Positions 26,125-34,719 of a stretch of 64,000 nt of DNA are shown here, piece by piece. Each line of letters starts with the position of its first letter. Position 1 is the first letter of the stretch. The stretch comes from Paraburkholderia susongensis (lineage in GTDB: Bacteria; Pseudomonadota; Gammaproteobacteria; Burkholderiales; Burkholderiaceae). Both the position numbers and the translations under genes were made by a program. The notes under the pieces are model-generated. The model did no database searches and was not told where the DNA came from. It was given only the letters and a program-made list of their open reading frames with translations. The stretch covers positions 1-64,000 of the forward strand of contig NZ_FXAT01000011.1 in assembly GCF_900177725.1 (NCBI RefSeq). The letters run 5' to 3'.

Positions 26125-27054
26125 ATGGCACTCACCCACCGGCACATCGAAGTCTTTCGCGCGCTGATGACGGCAGGCAGCGTCACCAAAGCGGCGGACA
26201 TGCTCTGCACGTCGCAGCCCACCGTGAGCCGCGAACTCGCGCGCATGGAGCAAAGCATCGGCTTTGCGCTGTTCGAGCGCGTGCAGGGACGGCTGCGGCC
26301 CACGCAATCCGCGCTGACGCTATTCGACGAGATCAAGCGTGCATATGTCGGGCTGGAGCATGTGGCGTCGACCGCCGCTGCCCTGCGCGAATTCAAGGGC
26401 GGCCAGCTTTCCGTGATCGCGCTGCCGGTGTTTTCGCATTCGATCCTGCCAGGCGCGGTCAAACGCTTTCACGACGCGCAGCCGGGCGTGAGTGTGTCCA
26501 TCGCGACGCAGGAGTCGCCGTTCCTCGAAGAGTGGCTGACCGCGCAGCGCTACGATCTCGGGCTCACCGAGCACGGCGCGCCGCCGCCCGGCACGCGTCT
26601 GACGCCGCTGCTTGAAGTCGACGAAGTGTGCGTGCTGCCCGACGGGCATCCGCTACTCGCCAAACGCGTGATCGGCTTGAAGGATTTCGCGGATCAGGCT
26701 TTTATCAGCCTCTCCGCGAACGATCCGTATCGGCTTCAGATCGACGAGGCGTTCGCGCAGGCCAACATCGCGCGCCGTCAGCTGATCGAAACGCCGACTG
26801 CGGTCTCCGTGTGCAGTTTCGTGCGGCAGGGCCTCGGCATCGCGATCGTCAATCCGCTTACCGCCGTCGATTTCGCGGGCCGCAACCTGCACATCCGGCC
26901 GCTCGCGCTGTCGTTGCCGTTTCGCGTGAGCGTGATTCATCCCGAGCACCGGCCGGCACATTCGCTCGCGAATGCGTTCGTCGGCGCGCTGCAAAGCGAA
27001 GCCGCCGCGCTGCGACTACAATTGAAACGCCATACCGGACAAAGACGGTCATAG
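26125..27054 (+). CDS. lysR: LysR, activator of lysA
   Basis: A 309-residue regulator matching E. coli LysR, founder of the LysR family: RHIEVFRALMTAGSVTKAA, TSQPTVSRELARMEQ, FERVQGRL, PVFSHSILPG, QESPFLEEWL with AQRYDLGLTE, and NPLTAVDF. In E. coli it activates lysA when diaminopimelate accumulates and lysine is low. The divergent arrangement with lysA over a 58-base gap is conserved here, so the same control is expected. The ATG at 26125 is fixed by the family alignment. Confidence 0.95.
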   Translation: MALTHRHIEVFRALMTAGSVTKAADMLCTSQPTVSRELARMEQSIGFALFERVQGRLRPTQSALTLFDEIKRAYVGLEHVASTAAALREFKGGQLSVIALPVFSHSILPGAVKRFHDAQPGVSVSIATQESPFLEEWLTAQRYDLGLTEHGAPPPGTRLTPLLEVDEVCVLPDGHPLLAKRVIGLKDFADQAFISLSANDPYRLQIDEAFAQANIARRQLIETPTAVSVCSFVRQGLGIAIVNPLTAVDFAGRNLHIRPLALSLPFRVSVIHPEHRPAHSLANAFVGALQSEAAALRLQLKRHTGQRRS

Positions 27055-27301
27055 CAGTCTGAGTAGTCAGCGCGGCAATCTCATCGTCATCGCTCGCTGT
27101 ATCACGCGCGGAACGATCCGCGCTCGCGCGAGTCGCCGCTCATACCGTCTACGCGGTTCACGCCGCAAACCGGGCACGCTTCAGGCTGACATCAACCCGC
27201 ATACCGATTGCCGGCGCGGCTGCGCATGCCGCGCGTTCGCGCCGTATCGGGGCGACGTATCGAGGTCTTCACGTCGTAGACCATCAACAGGAGTTTCCCA
27301 A

Positions 27302-28156
27302 ATGATGAATCGAGACAATCCCGTCTGGCTGATTACAGGCTGTTCCACCGGCTTCGGCCGCGAACTTGCGAAGCTCGTGCTCGAGCGCGGCTGGCGCGCC
27401 GTCGTCACCGCGCGCGACGCGTCGAAAGTAAAGGACATCGCCGAAGGGCACGGCGAGCGAGCGCTGGTCCTGCCGCTAGACGTGACGAACACCGCGCAGA
27501 TCGAGGGTGCGGTCGCGCAGGCGAAGCGCCATTTCGGCCGCATCGACGCACTCGTCAATAACGCGGGCTACGGTTATCTGGCCGCGATCGAGGAAGGTGA
27601 GGACAACGAAGTGCGCGCGATGTTCGAGACCAACGTGTTCGGTCTCATCGACATGACGAAGGCCGTGCTGCCGATCATGCGCGAGCAGCGCAGCGGGCTG
27701 ATCGTCAACGTGTCGTCGATCGGCGGCATTGCGAGTTTCGCCGCGACCGGCTACTACCACGCGACGAAGTACGCGGTGGAGGGTCTGTCGGAATCGCTCG
27801 CGCTCGAGGTGAAACCGCTCGGCATCGGCGTGCTGGTCGTCGAACCGGGGCCGTTCCGCACCAACTGGGCGGGTCCGTCGATCAAGCAGTCGGCGACGCT
27901 GATCGACGACTACGCGTCCACGGCCGGCGAGCGCCGCAAGCAGACGGAAGCACGCAGCGGCAACCAGGCGGGCGATCCGGTGCGCGCCGCGCAGGCGATC
28001 ATCGACGCCGCGCTGTCCGACGAACCGCCGCTGCGTCTGTTGCTCGGTAAGGCCGCGCTCGAACTCGCGCACAGGAAGCTCGACTTCATGCGCGCCGATT
28101 TCGACGCATGGAAAGCGACGACCGAAGGCGCCGATTATCCGCAAGGGGCGGCTTGA
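27302..28156 (+). CDS. Classical SDR oxidoreductase
   Basis: A 284-residue short-chain dehydrogenase with the cofactor motif TGCSTGFG (residues 12-19), NNAGYG, and the catalytic set S (VSSIGG) - Y - K (YYHATK). Such proteins use NADP(H) to reduce or oxidise a carbonyl/alcohol in the cytoplasm. CAGGAG precedes the ATG at 27302. It is a single gene between lysR and a convergent rubredoxin gene. The 247 bases upstream show no gene. The substrate cannot be inferred. Confidence 0.92.
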   Translation: MMNRDNPVWLITGCSTGFGRELAKLVLERGWRAVVTARDASKVKDIAEGHGERALVLPLDVTNTAQIEGAVAQAKRHFGRIDALVNNAGYGYLAAIEEGEDNEVRAMFETNVFGLIDMTKAVLPIMREQRSGLIVNVSSIGGIASFAATGYYHATKYAVEGLSESLALEVKPLGIGVLVVEPGPFRTNWAGPSIKQSATLIDDYASTAGERRKQTEARSGNQAGDPVRAAQAIIDAALSDEPPLRLLLGKAALELAHRKLDFMRADFDAWKATTEGADYPQGAA

Positions 28157-28204
28157 GGGGAGCCTGCTGGGCGGCTGGCTTCTGCAAGACCCGACCGCCC
28201 CGCT

Positions 28205-28468
28205 TCAAAACTCCACCAGCGCAAAGTCGTCCTTGCCCACATCGCACAACGGGCAGCGCCAGTCGGCGGGCACATCGGCCCAGCGCGTGCCCGGCGCGAG
28301 GCCTTCTTCCGGCACGCCGGCGGCTTCGTCGTAGACCCAGCCGCAGATCACGCAGACCCATTGTTTGAAGTCATCGGACGCAGCGGCATCGCGGTGGCCG
28401 GCCGTTGCGGCCGCGCCATCCGCCTGCGGCGCGGACGTCGCATCGAGACTCACGACGAGCGGCGCCAC
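28205..28468 (-). CDS. Rubredoxin (possibly C-terminal part of a frameshifted protein)
   Basis: The C-terminal 54 residues are a complete rubredoxin: VCVICGW and CPLCDVG supply the four iron-binding cysteines, with GVPEEGLAPGT between. It is a small one-electron carrier in the cytoplasm. Before it lie about 33 non-conserved residues (GTG start at 28468 without ribosome site). In the +1-shifted frame directly upstream a separate well-behaved coding stretch from 28625 ends where this frame takes over (LQARLAG), so the two may originally have been one protein of about 140 residues. The rubredoxin domain itself is intact. Confidence 0.8.
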   Translation of the reverse strand: MAPLVVSLDATSAPQADGAAATAGHRDAAASDDFKQWVCVICGWVYDEAAGVPEEGLAPGTRWADVPADWRCPLCDVGKDDFALVEF

Positions 28469-28506
28469 CGTGCCGCTGCCGGTCCCGGCAAGCCGCGCCT
28501 GCAGCG

Positions 28507-28625
28507 CTGACGAGCAGGCGCTGCGCTTCGTCCTGCGTCAGATCGATCCAGTACGGATCGCCCGCGCCGTCGTTGAGCCGCTCGGGGGAAAACTGGATTT
28601 CTACGGCTACGCCCTTCTTGTACAT
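28507..28625 (-). pseudogene. Probable 5' part of the rubredoxin protein, separated by a frameshift
   Basis: From the ATG at 28625 the frame encodes YKKGVAVEIQFSPERL and then DPYWIDLTQDEAQRLLVSA, a plausible folded module. It then runs into an Arg-rich, unstructured-looking translation that overlaps the rubredoxin gene and ends at 28371. Switching frame at the AGCGCTGCAG around 28505 joins it to LQARLAG and the rubredoxin. One extra G or a missing GC pair would explain this. It could instead be a separate 84-codon gene; no database check was possible. Confidence 0.4.
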
Positions 28626-28694
28626 GGCAATCGGAATATCGAGGAAGCCGGCGGCTCGCGCTGGCGTAGAACGGCTCGCGCTGCGGGCGGTGCT

Positions 28695-28820
28695 TCAGCG
28701 CGCCTGAACCAGCAGATTCAGCACGATCGCGGCGACGAGGGCCGCGCCGCCGATGAGGCTAAGCATTTGCAGCAGAGTGAGGGATTTACGCGCGTTGGCG
28801 GGGGTTTGTTGCGTGGTCAC
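28695..28820 (-). CDS. Small single-span membrane protein
   Basis: A 41-residue protein starting with GTG at 28820: a polar start (TTQQTPANARKS) followed by one hydrophobic span (LIGGAALVAAIVLNLLV) ending QAR. The composition and one clean transmembrane helix argue for a real gene, although the ribosome site is weak. It precedes the YKKG module and the rubredoxin on the same strand, 69 bases apart. Function unknown. Confidence 0.5.
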   Translation of the reverse strand: MTTQQTPANARKSLTLLQMLSLIGGAALVAAIVLNLLVQAR

Positions 28821-29040
28821 GAGTGTTTCTTGAAGTTCGGAAAAAGCGCAATGGTACACGGGCGCGCATACCGCGCATGCCGATTGGCGCAAACTTGCGC
28901 GCAATAAAGTACCGGGAGACATTATCGCCGCTCGCGCGCGGCGCATTGCCTACCGTGGGGAGATGGATTAATTCGCGACGAGGGGGAAACCAACCGGCCT
29001 GGAACTGCGTCGCAGGCTGGCGTGCACTGAAATGGAGCGC

Positions 29041-30291
29041 TCAGGTCTTCGCGAGCGGATTGCCGTGGCGAGAATCCCAGAAACGGATCACCGACGTGTC
29101 GCCAGTACCCATGCCCACCACCTGATCTGGCGCGCCGCATTCGCGCAGCAAGGCGCGCAGTTCGTTGATGACCGGAAACACCTCGTGATTCCAGTCAGCG
29201 CCCTGCGAATCGTGCGCGCGTTGCTCCGCCTCGACGATCTCGCGGTCTTCCTTGAAGATGCGTTCGGTGAACCACACGAGCAGCGGCCACAGCAGATGCA
29301 TCACGCCGGGAATGCCGGGCTTGCGGATCGACAGCAGCCCGAACGTCCGGTTGGTGCGCTGTTCGCGATCGAGCGGCACGTAGATGATCCACAGGTCCAT
29401 CACGAGAGTCTGCTCGGCATTGCGAATCTGCAGCGTCTGATACGGATACTCGGTGCGGATCGTCATCACGTCCTTGTCGTTGTTGCCGCCGGTCTTGCGA
29501 TTCTGGCCGAACACGATCGCCTCGCCGATCGGCTGCTGACCCTCCATGCGCGCAAACGTGTAATCGACCTCGACCCAGCCCTCGCCGCGCCGCCGCCCGA
29601 CCGAACGCGCACGCATCTTGCCCATCTGCCGGCGATGCAGGAACTGGTGATTCATGTCCATCAGGTTCTCGTGCATGAACGAGTAATGACAATTGACAGG
29701 ACGGCCGAAGCGGCGCGTCTTGTACTTCGGGTCCGCCACCGAACCGAAACCGGGCAGCGGCCGCTGCCCGGCGAGCGCGGCATCGCCCGGAAACACGAAG
29801 ATCAGCCCCCCGATTTCCTGGCACGGATACGAGCGCACGCCGTTGGGCAGGCGGTCGCGGCCCAGATACGGCACGTCGATGCACTTGCCCGAGCAGTCGT
29901 AGGTCCAGCCATGATAGCCGCAGCGAATCGACTCGCCGTCCACGACGCCCTGGTGCAGCGGCACCTGCCGATGCGCGCAACGGTCTTCGAGCGCGAACAC
30001 CTTGCCGGTCTCCGTGCGCGCGAGCACGATCGGATCGCCGGCAAAGGTCACGCCATGAGTCTTGCCGCGCTTCACTTCCTGCGACCACGCGAGCGGGTAC
30101 CAGTGATCCGGGTGAATGCCGACCCGGCGCAGATCGCGCACGGGGGCGTCATTGGCGGCGTGGCTGGGAGCGTGCGGGTGCGCGCCGGTTTGCGATGCGG
30201 AGTGCGCAGGAATCTGCGGCGTCGCCTCAGCAGGCGAGGCCGCGACGGTTGCGTCGGCGATATCTTGTTCGAGCGGGGGAACAGCATGCAT
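29041..30291 (-). CDS. Rieske-type non-haem iron oxygenase, alpha-subunit-like
   Basis: A 416-residue oxygenase. The N-terminal Rieske centre has CAHRQVPLHQG and CGYHGWTYDC, giving the Cys-X-His and Cys-X2-His ligands. The catalytic iron site appears as HENLMDMNHQFLH, with the two histidines; the downstream acidic ligand is expected in the C-terminal half. This layout matches single-component-terminal enzymes like vanillate O-demethylase or Pao-like oxygenases, which hydroxylate or demethylate aromatic or lipid-like substrates using a separate reductase. No reductase gene is adjacent. About 50 non-conserved residues rich in Ala, His and Pro precede the domain. Confidence 0.9.
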   Translation of the reverse strand: MHAVPPLEQDIADATVAASPAEATPQIPAHSASQTGAHPHAPSHAANDAPVRDLRRVGIHPDHWYPLAWSQEVKRGKTHGVTFAGDPIVLARTETGKVFALEDRCAHRQVPLHQGVVDGESIRCGYHGWTYDCSGKCIDVPYLGRDRLPNGVRSYPCQEIGGLIFVFPGDAALAGQRPLPGFGSVADPKYKTRRFGRPVNCHYSFMHENLMDMNHQFLHRRQMGKMRARSVGRRRGEGWVEVDYTFARMEGQQPIGEAIVFGQNRKTGGNNDKDVMTIRTEYPYQTLQIRNAEQTLVMDLWIIYVPLDREQRTNRTFGLLSIRKPGIPGVMHLLWPLLVWFTERIFKEDREIVEAEQRAHDSQGADWNHEVFPVINELRALLRECGAPDQVVGMGTGDTSVIRFWDSRHGNPLAKT

Positions 30292-30598
30292 AAATCAAAC
30301 CTCCGTGCACGAGCGGATAGAAGGTACCGCCCTGCATGTCGAGGCCGGCATCTTCACCAGTCTACTTGAAGCGGCCGCCGCATGGCACCAGCGGCAGCCG
30401 GCACGGAGTGATGTAGCGCAACTCGGGGGCACACGGAGGCGTCGTGTGAACAGGCTACCTGCGGCGCCCGGGCACTACGGAAAAAATGACCTGAATTCAG
30501 CGAGCCTTCGGCATTCCCCTTTTGGTACTCTTTTGGCGCTGTTCCACGGATAGAACGCAAGATCGATTACTGTTGCCACGACCCAGGGACATAACGCC
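30292..30598. other. Gap between the Rieske oxygenase and VOC genes
   Basis: A 307-base divergent intergenic region. It should hold promoters for both flanking genes; no convincing operator or RNA was recognised. A plus-strand frame running through it (VEAGIFTSLLEAAAAW) is open but has no start or ribosome site that I trust. Confidence 0.4.
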
Positions 30599-30958
30599 AT
30601 GACACTTCGCGCCGCCATTCCGATTCTCCGCATCTTCTCGGTCGAGAAGGCCTACGAGTTCTATCTCGGCTATCTGGGCTTCACGCTCGAGTGGGAACAT
30701 CGCTTTGCCGATGATTTACCGCTCTACGCGCAGATCAAACGCGGGGACGTCGTTTTTCATCTGAGCGAACACCACGGCGACAGCACGCCGGGCTCCGCGG
30801 TCTTTCTGCCGGTCGACGATATCGACGCGCTGCATCAGGAATTGCAAAGCAAGCAGTACAGGTATGCGCGGCCCGGTGTCGAAACGGTTGACTGGGGACG
30901 GGAGATGGCGATCGCCGACCCGTTTGGTAATCGTCTTCGCTTTTGCCAGTTCTCGTGA
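30599..30958 (+). CDS. Glyoxalase/bleomycin-resistance (VOC) superfamily protein
   Basis: A 119-residue single-module VOC protein: IPILRIFSVEKAYEFYLGYLGF at the start and DPFGNRLRFCQ at the end are the classic beta-alpha-beta-beta-beta marks of the BRP-like branch. Members bind hydrophobic antibiotics or act as small metalloenzymes; with one module it would work as a dimer. It is convergent with a LysR gene 34 bases downstream. Its actual ligand is unknown. Confidence 0.85.
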   Translation: MTLRAAIPILRIFSVEKAYEFYLGYLGFTLEWEHRFADDLPLYAQIKRGDVVFHLSEHHGDSTPGSAVFLPVDDIDALHQELQSKQYRYARPGVETVDWGREMAIADPFGNRLRFCQFS

Positions 30959-30992
30959 GCAGTTGAGCCGCGGGTCCGGCTTTGCACCGGTC

Positions 30993-31877
30993 CTAGCTCA
31001 AACGCAAACTCCGCAATACGTCGAGAACATATTGTGTGGGGCACTCCACAGCACCGGCACGATAGGCGAGGCCCAGTTGCCGCCACAGCGCCGGACGCAA
31101 CGGACGCGTCACGATGCGCGCATCGGCAAGCGGGAGGCTGGCTTCTCGCGGCAACAGCGCGGCACCGTATCCCGAAGCGACGAGGCTTTTGATCGCATCC
31201 GCATAGTTGAGCTGGATGCGGGGCGTAGGGTGCTGCCCCGCCGCGCTGAACCATTCGGTCGTCAATCGGGACAGCCGGGTGCTGGCGTCGTTGAGGATCA
31301 GCGGCCTCGCGGCGAGCCACTGAGGCGTGATGCGAGCCGGACACTGCCAATCCGCCGGCATGAGTGCGACGACAGGATCGCGGCGCCATTTTTCGATCGA
31401 CAGCCCCCTTGTCGGCGATTGGGGCAACGCCACGATGCCCACGTCGAGCGATTCCTCCGCCAGTCTCATGAGCGCCTCCTCAGACGTCAGCACGGCGATT
31501 TGCACATCGATTCCGGGATGCTCCGCGGCAAGCCGCTCCAACGCCTGGGGCAAGAGGTTCGCTATGGTCGCGGTGGACGCGCCGAGTCGAACGCGTCCGC
31601 CGAGACCTGCCACCTGCCGCCGCACGTCTTCCAATGCGTGCTCGGCGTTGCTCAGCAACTGGCGCGCGTACGCGATCAGCGTTTCGCCGATCGCGGAAGG
31701 CCGCACCTGCGCGCGCTTGCGCGACAGCAGCGCGGCGCCGACGCGACTCTCGAGATCGGCGATGTGCAGACTGACCGTCGGTGGCGCGAGATGAAGAACG
31801 CGAGCGGCCTCGGCAAAAGAGCCGAGGTCGGCAACGACAACGAGGGTGCGCAAGCGGTCGAGGCTAATTTCTCTCAT
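30993..31877 (-). CDS. LysR family transcriptional regulator
   Basis: A 294-residue LysR regulator with helix-turn-helix LRTLVVVADLGSFAEAARVLHLAPPTVS in residues 9-36 region and effector domain beginning GGRVRLGASTATIANLLP. It is divergent from a small membrane protein gene 123 bases away and convergent with the VOC gene. Target and inducer are not evident. Confidence 0.9.
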   Translation of the reverse strand: MREISLDRLRTLVVVADLGSFAEAARVLHLAPPTVSLHIADLESRVGAALLSRKRAQVRPSAIGETLIAYARQLLSNAEHALEDVRRQVAGLGGRVRLGASTATIANLLPQALERLAAEHPGIDVQIAVLTSEEALMRLAEESLDVGIVALPQSPTRGLSIEKWRRDPVVALMPADWQCPARITPQWLAARPLILNDASTRLSRLTTEWFSAAGQHPTPRIQLNYADAIKSLVASGYGAALLPREASLPLADARIVTRPLRPALWRQLGLAYRAGAVECPTQYVLDVLRSLRLS

Positions 31878-32000
31878 CGGGACATCGTTGGTCAGAAAAT
31901 CTGAATGTGATGGTCAATAAATTCAACTTTTTCGATCTTACTCGCAGATGGAAGATAGAAGCGCTGGTTTTTCCAACGCGGACTATCAAAGGCCATCGGC

Positions 32001-32291
32001 ATGAACCCATCTTCGACACAAAGTTGCGAGTCCCGGCAGGCTGCACAGCGGCGCAAGGCGCTCACCGACGACGCGACGTTATGGTTGGTCGGCCTTGCTA
32101 TCACGGTCGTTCTGATTGCCGCCCTGGTCGGGGCCATTGTCTCGACGACACCGACGCCACGCGTGCCGGCTGACAGCAAGAACTGTCCGGACAACCTCGC
32201 CAACGACGAACATGCGAGCCTTGTCGCGTTCTTTCAGGATCCGGCGGACCAGAGCGTGTTGTTGCAGTCGATCCGCGCGTGTTCGAAGTGA
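32001..32291 (+). CDS. Hypothetical single-span membrane protein
   Basis: A 96-residue protein with a cytoplasmic polar start, one hydrophobic segment (LVGLAITVVLIAALVGAIV, residues about 29-47) and a probably periplasmic tail with two cysteines and the segment ANDEHASLVAFFQDPADQS. A weak AAGG precedes the ATG at 32001. No domain is recognised. Supported by the clear membrane segment and codon use rather than by homology. Confidence 0.55.
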   Translation: MNPSSTQSCESRQAAQRRKALTDDATLWLVGLAITVVLIAALVGAIVSTTPTPRVPADSKNCPDNLANDEHASLVAFFQDPADQSVLLQSIRACSK

Positions 32292-32472
32292 CGCCGGGTG
32301 AAGCGGGCGGCTCACCGTGCGGCTTGCTGTGCGGCTCGCTGTGTGGCTTACTGTGTGGCTTGCCGACAGCAAGGTGTGCTACGTTTCCAGGACGCAGCCA
32401 TTTTCACTCGGCCATCGACCATCGGCCATCGCTTGCTGATTCGCCACCCGCCCGTTCAAGGAGAAATTCCCG

Positions 32473-32874
32473 ATGACACGCATCGCCAAAGGCACCTTCG
32501 TCGTCTCGCTCCAACCCATGCCGTTAGAAAACATAGCCGCCGAATCGAAGCTCGGCCGCATGTCGATCGACAAGCAGATATCCGGCGATCTCGCCGCAAC
32601 CACGCAAGGGCAAATGCTGAGTGCGATGACCGACGTCAAGGGCTCGGCCGGCTATGTTGCAATCGAGCGAGTCAGTGGGACGCTCGCGGGCAAGCAGGGC
32701 TCGTTCGTGCTGCAGCATGTCGGCGTCATGAATCGCGGAGTTTCGTCGCTGTCGGTCACTGTCGTGCCGGACTCGGGCACGGCGGAGCTGAGCGGTATCG
32801 AAGGCGAGTTCAGGATCGATATCGTCGGCGGGGCGCACTCGTACGAGTTTGCTTATCGTCTGCCGGGCGATTGA
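32473..32874 (+). CDS. DUF3224 domain protein
   Basis: A 133-residue cytoplasmic protein of the DUF3224 family: the pattern ISGDLAATTQGQML, YVAIERVSGTLAGKQGSFVLQH and VPDSGTAELSGIEGEFRIDI is characteristic. The fold is a beta barrel of allene-oxide-cyclase type; biochemical role is unknown. AAGGAGA lies 8 bases before the ATG at 32473. It is convergent with the membrane protein gene at 32902-33651. Confidence 0.9.
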   Translation: MTRIAKGTFVVSLQPMPLENIAAESKLGRMSIDKQISGDLAATTQGQMLSAMTDVKGSAGYVAIERVSGTLAGKQGSFVLQHVGVMNRGVSSLSVTVVPDSGTAELSGIEGEFRIDIVGGAHSYEFAYRLPGD

Positions 32875-32901
32875 GAAGCTCGCGCGTTGCCGCCGAACGG
32901 G

Positions 32902-33651
32902 CTACGCGCTCTTCGCCCATTTCTGCACCCTGCGTACCTGCCGCGGCAACACGATATACATTCCCCATGCCGCGATAAAGATCGCGTAAAGCAGATCTTC
33001 CGCATGAAACGGCAGTGAAACCACCACGTCGGCAATCACGAGGCTGCCGGGCGCGGCCCACACATACGTCGTCAACCCGAGCAACGTTGCGTGCCAGAAG
33101 CCGAAGTGTGCAGGCCCGCCCATGGCGTGCGCGGCAAGTCCGCTTCGCACCATGTAGCCCGCAAGCGGCAGGTTCACCAGCGAGTAGATGAGAAGCGCTG
33201 CGATAGCCGGCGAGGCCGCGATCGCAACCGACCAACCCGGCGAGCGGCTTGCGAGATCATGCGGGACCAGATTCGCCGAGAACTGCATGAGCGACGGCGC
33301 CTTCCTCAGAATCAGAAAGTAAAAGACCAGCAGAACGACCGCGAAGAGCAGCGTGCTCGCAAGCCACTGACGCCATGCGCAGGACCACCACAGATACAGA
33401 CGCTGGCCGAACGTCATGCGCCTGTCGAAACTGAAGGGCGCCCCGCGGTCCCTGAACGCGGCAAAGCATGCCAATACGACGAACAGCCCCCCTGCCAGAA
33501 TGAGTCCATAGGGAGTCCAAACGAAGAACCCCAGGTGATGTCCGGCAGCAGCCGAGGCAGGCGAAGGCGTGGAGGGTGTGGAGAAATTGTGCAGATGGCG
33601 GGCGATGTAGTCCGAAGGACTGAGCGCCTGCGAAGATTCGTGCGTTGTCAT
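32902..33651 (-). CDS. Multi-span inner-membrane protein of unknown function
   Basis: A 249-residue protein with about five hydrophobic spans (GLILAGGLFVVLACFA, WLASTLLFAVVLLVFYFLIL, AIAASPAIAALLIYSL, a loop with FWHATLLGL, and LLYAIFIAAWGMYIVL). No known domain recognised. The start at 33651 is preferred because four GGAGAC copies stand right before it, the nearest placed ideally as a ribosome site; an earlier in-frame ATG at 33702 would translate those copies as Gly-Asp pairs. The C-terminus (RQVRRVQKWAK) is basic and cytoplasmic. Confidence 0.7.
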   Translation of the reverse strand: MTTHESSQALSPSDYIARHLHNFSTPSTPSPASAAAGHHLGFFVWTPYGLILAGGLFVVLACFAAFRDRGAPFSFDRRMTFGQRLYLWWSCAWRQWLASTLLFAVVLLVFYFLILRKAPSLMQFSANLVPHDLASRSPGWSVAIAASPAIAALLIYSLVNLPLAGYMVRSGLAAHAMGGPAHFGFWHATLLGLTTYVWAAPGSLVIADVVVSLPFHAEDLLYAIFIAAWGMYIVLPRQVRRVQKWAKSA

Positions 33652-33654
33652 CTC

Positions 33655-33678
33655 GTCTCCGTCTCCGTCTCCGTCTCC
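33655..33678 (-). repeat. Four GGAGAC repeats forming an array of ribosome-binding sites
   Basis: GTCTCC is repeated four times (GGAGAC on the coding strand), followed by a degenerate fifth copy. Each unit is a Shine-Dalgarno-like sequence; the nearest GGAG is 5 bases from the ATG at 33651. Copy-number change would move or add ribosome sites. Confidence 0.8.
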
Positions 33679-33842
33679 GTATCCGCTGGCATCACGGTGC
33701 AAGGCCGGTCACTCGAAACGCGACGACCCGGGAAAGCCGCCGGTCCTTCACCTGCGCCAGCATAGACGCCGGGCAAGCTATTTGTCATACGTTTTCGAGC
33801 TGAGCGTCCCGCACGCGATACGAAAATTCGCCTTATACAGCC

Positions 33843-34319
33843 CTATGCAGGCTTATTCACGAGGTCCAGCACCGACCCGTCGCGCTTCAGCGTCGCAAGC
33901 ACGATGGCCGAATCAGTGGACATCACCCCCGCCGTGCGATGTAAGCGGTTCATGACAAAGTCGGAGAAGTGATCGAGACTGCGGGCACGCACGGTTAGCA
34001 CGTAATTCGACGCACCCGTGACGACCTGCGCCGACACCACCTCGGGCCACGTCTGCAACGCGCTGACGAACTTGTCGTGCCATTCCTCGACATCGGGGCG
34101 CATCGAGACGCGCACGAGCGCTTCGAATTCCACGCCGACACGCTTCGGCGCTATCACGCACCGGTAGCCCTCGATAAACCCCTCTTCCTCGAGCAGCTTC
34201 ACTCGCCGCAGGCATGCGGACGGCGAAAGACCCACCGCGTTCGCGAGGTCCTGATTGCTGATACGCCCGTCGTTTTCAAGCTGGCGAAGGATGCGCATAT
34301 CCGTTCGATCGAGGGTCAT
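33843..34319 (-). CDS. Lrp/AsnC family transcriptional regulator
   Basis: A 158-residue Lrp-type regulator. The helix-turn-helix lies at the start (TDMRILRQLENDGRISNQDLANAVGLSPSACLRRV), followed by the RAM ligand-binding domain (VGVEFEALVRVSM, VTGASNYVLTVRARSLDHFSDF). Such proteins sense amino acids and often control a divergent aminotransferase or exporter gene. Here the divergent side holds only a short fossil of an aromatic/aspartate aminotransferase, so the likely original target has been lost. The start at 34319 follows family length; the frame is open to 34373. Confidence 0.92.
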   Translation of the reverse strand: MTLDRTDMRILRQLENDGRISNQDLANAVGLSPSACLRRVKLLEEEGFIEGYRCVIAPKRVGVEFEALVRVSMRPDVEEWHDKFVSALQTWPEVVSAQVVTGASNYVLTVRARSLDHFSDFVMNRLHRTAGVMSTDSAIVLATLKRDGSVLDLVNKPA

Positions 34320-34528
34320 ATTGAAGAATCTGCCGTTATGGTTACACGAATTCGCAGACTCTATCACGTTCAATCCAGTGAAAGCACGATATCAGAAGCA
34401 CACTTCAATTTGTCATCGATAACATGCCAATAGAGACGTGACCAGATGGCCACACCGCGAATCCACCACCATCGCGCCGGCGCCGCCGCCCTCGGGATGC
34501 AATCCGGGCGGCGCTTGCCCGCACCCGC

Positions 34529-34579
34529 AAGGTCAATCTGAGCATCGGCCTTTACTACGACGAGGCGGGCAAGGTGCCG
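34529..34579 (+). pseudogene. Fossil of a class I aminotransferase (TyrB/AspC type)
   Basis: In one plus-strand frame this stretch reads KVNLSIGLYYDEAGKVP, the signature N-terminal segment of TyrB/AspC aminotransferases. Neither side continues the family: upstream is Arg-rich translation and downstream the frame ends at TAA (34646-34648). No start codon or later aminotransferase segment is present before the next gene. It sits beside a divergent Lrp regulator, the usual partner of such genes. I interpret it as a remnant left by deletion. The remainder of 34374-34646 shows nothing else I can identify. Confidence 0.55.
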
Positions 34580-34646
34580 CGGCGTCGAGGTAACGGTCTC
34601 GCCAACGCCGCAGCCCGGCGTGAGCCGATCGCAAGCGTGCTTCGAT

Positions 34647-34678
34647 AAAAAAGCCGCCGGTGTTGCAACACCGGCGGC
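34647..34678 (-). terminator. Intrinsic terminator of the 34720-36030 transporter gene
   Basis: A perfect 12-base stem, GCCGCCGGTGTT (34653-34664) with AACACCGGCGGC (34667-34678), followed on the minus strand by six T (34647-34652). It lies about 40 bases after the transporter stop. Confidence 0.85.
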
Positions 34679-34719
34679 CGTTTCACATCAAGCCTCACGC
34701 ACGAGCCAATTTCGCTCTC

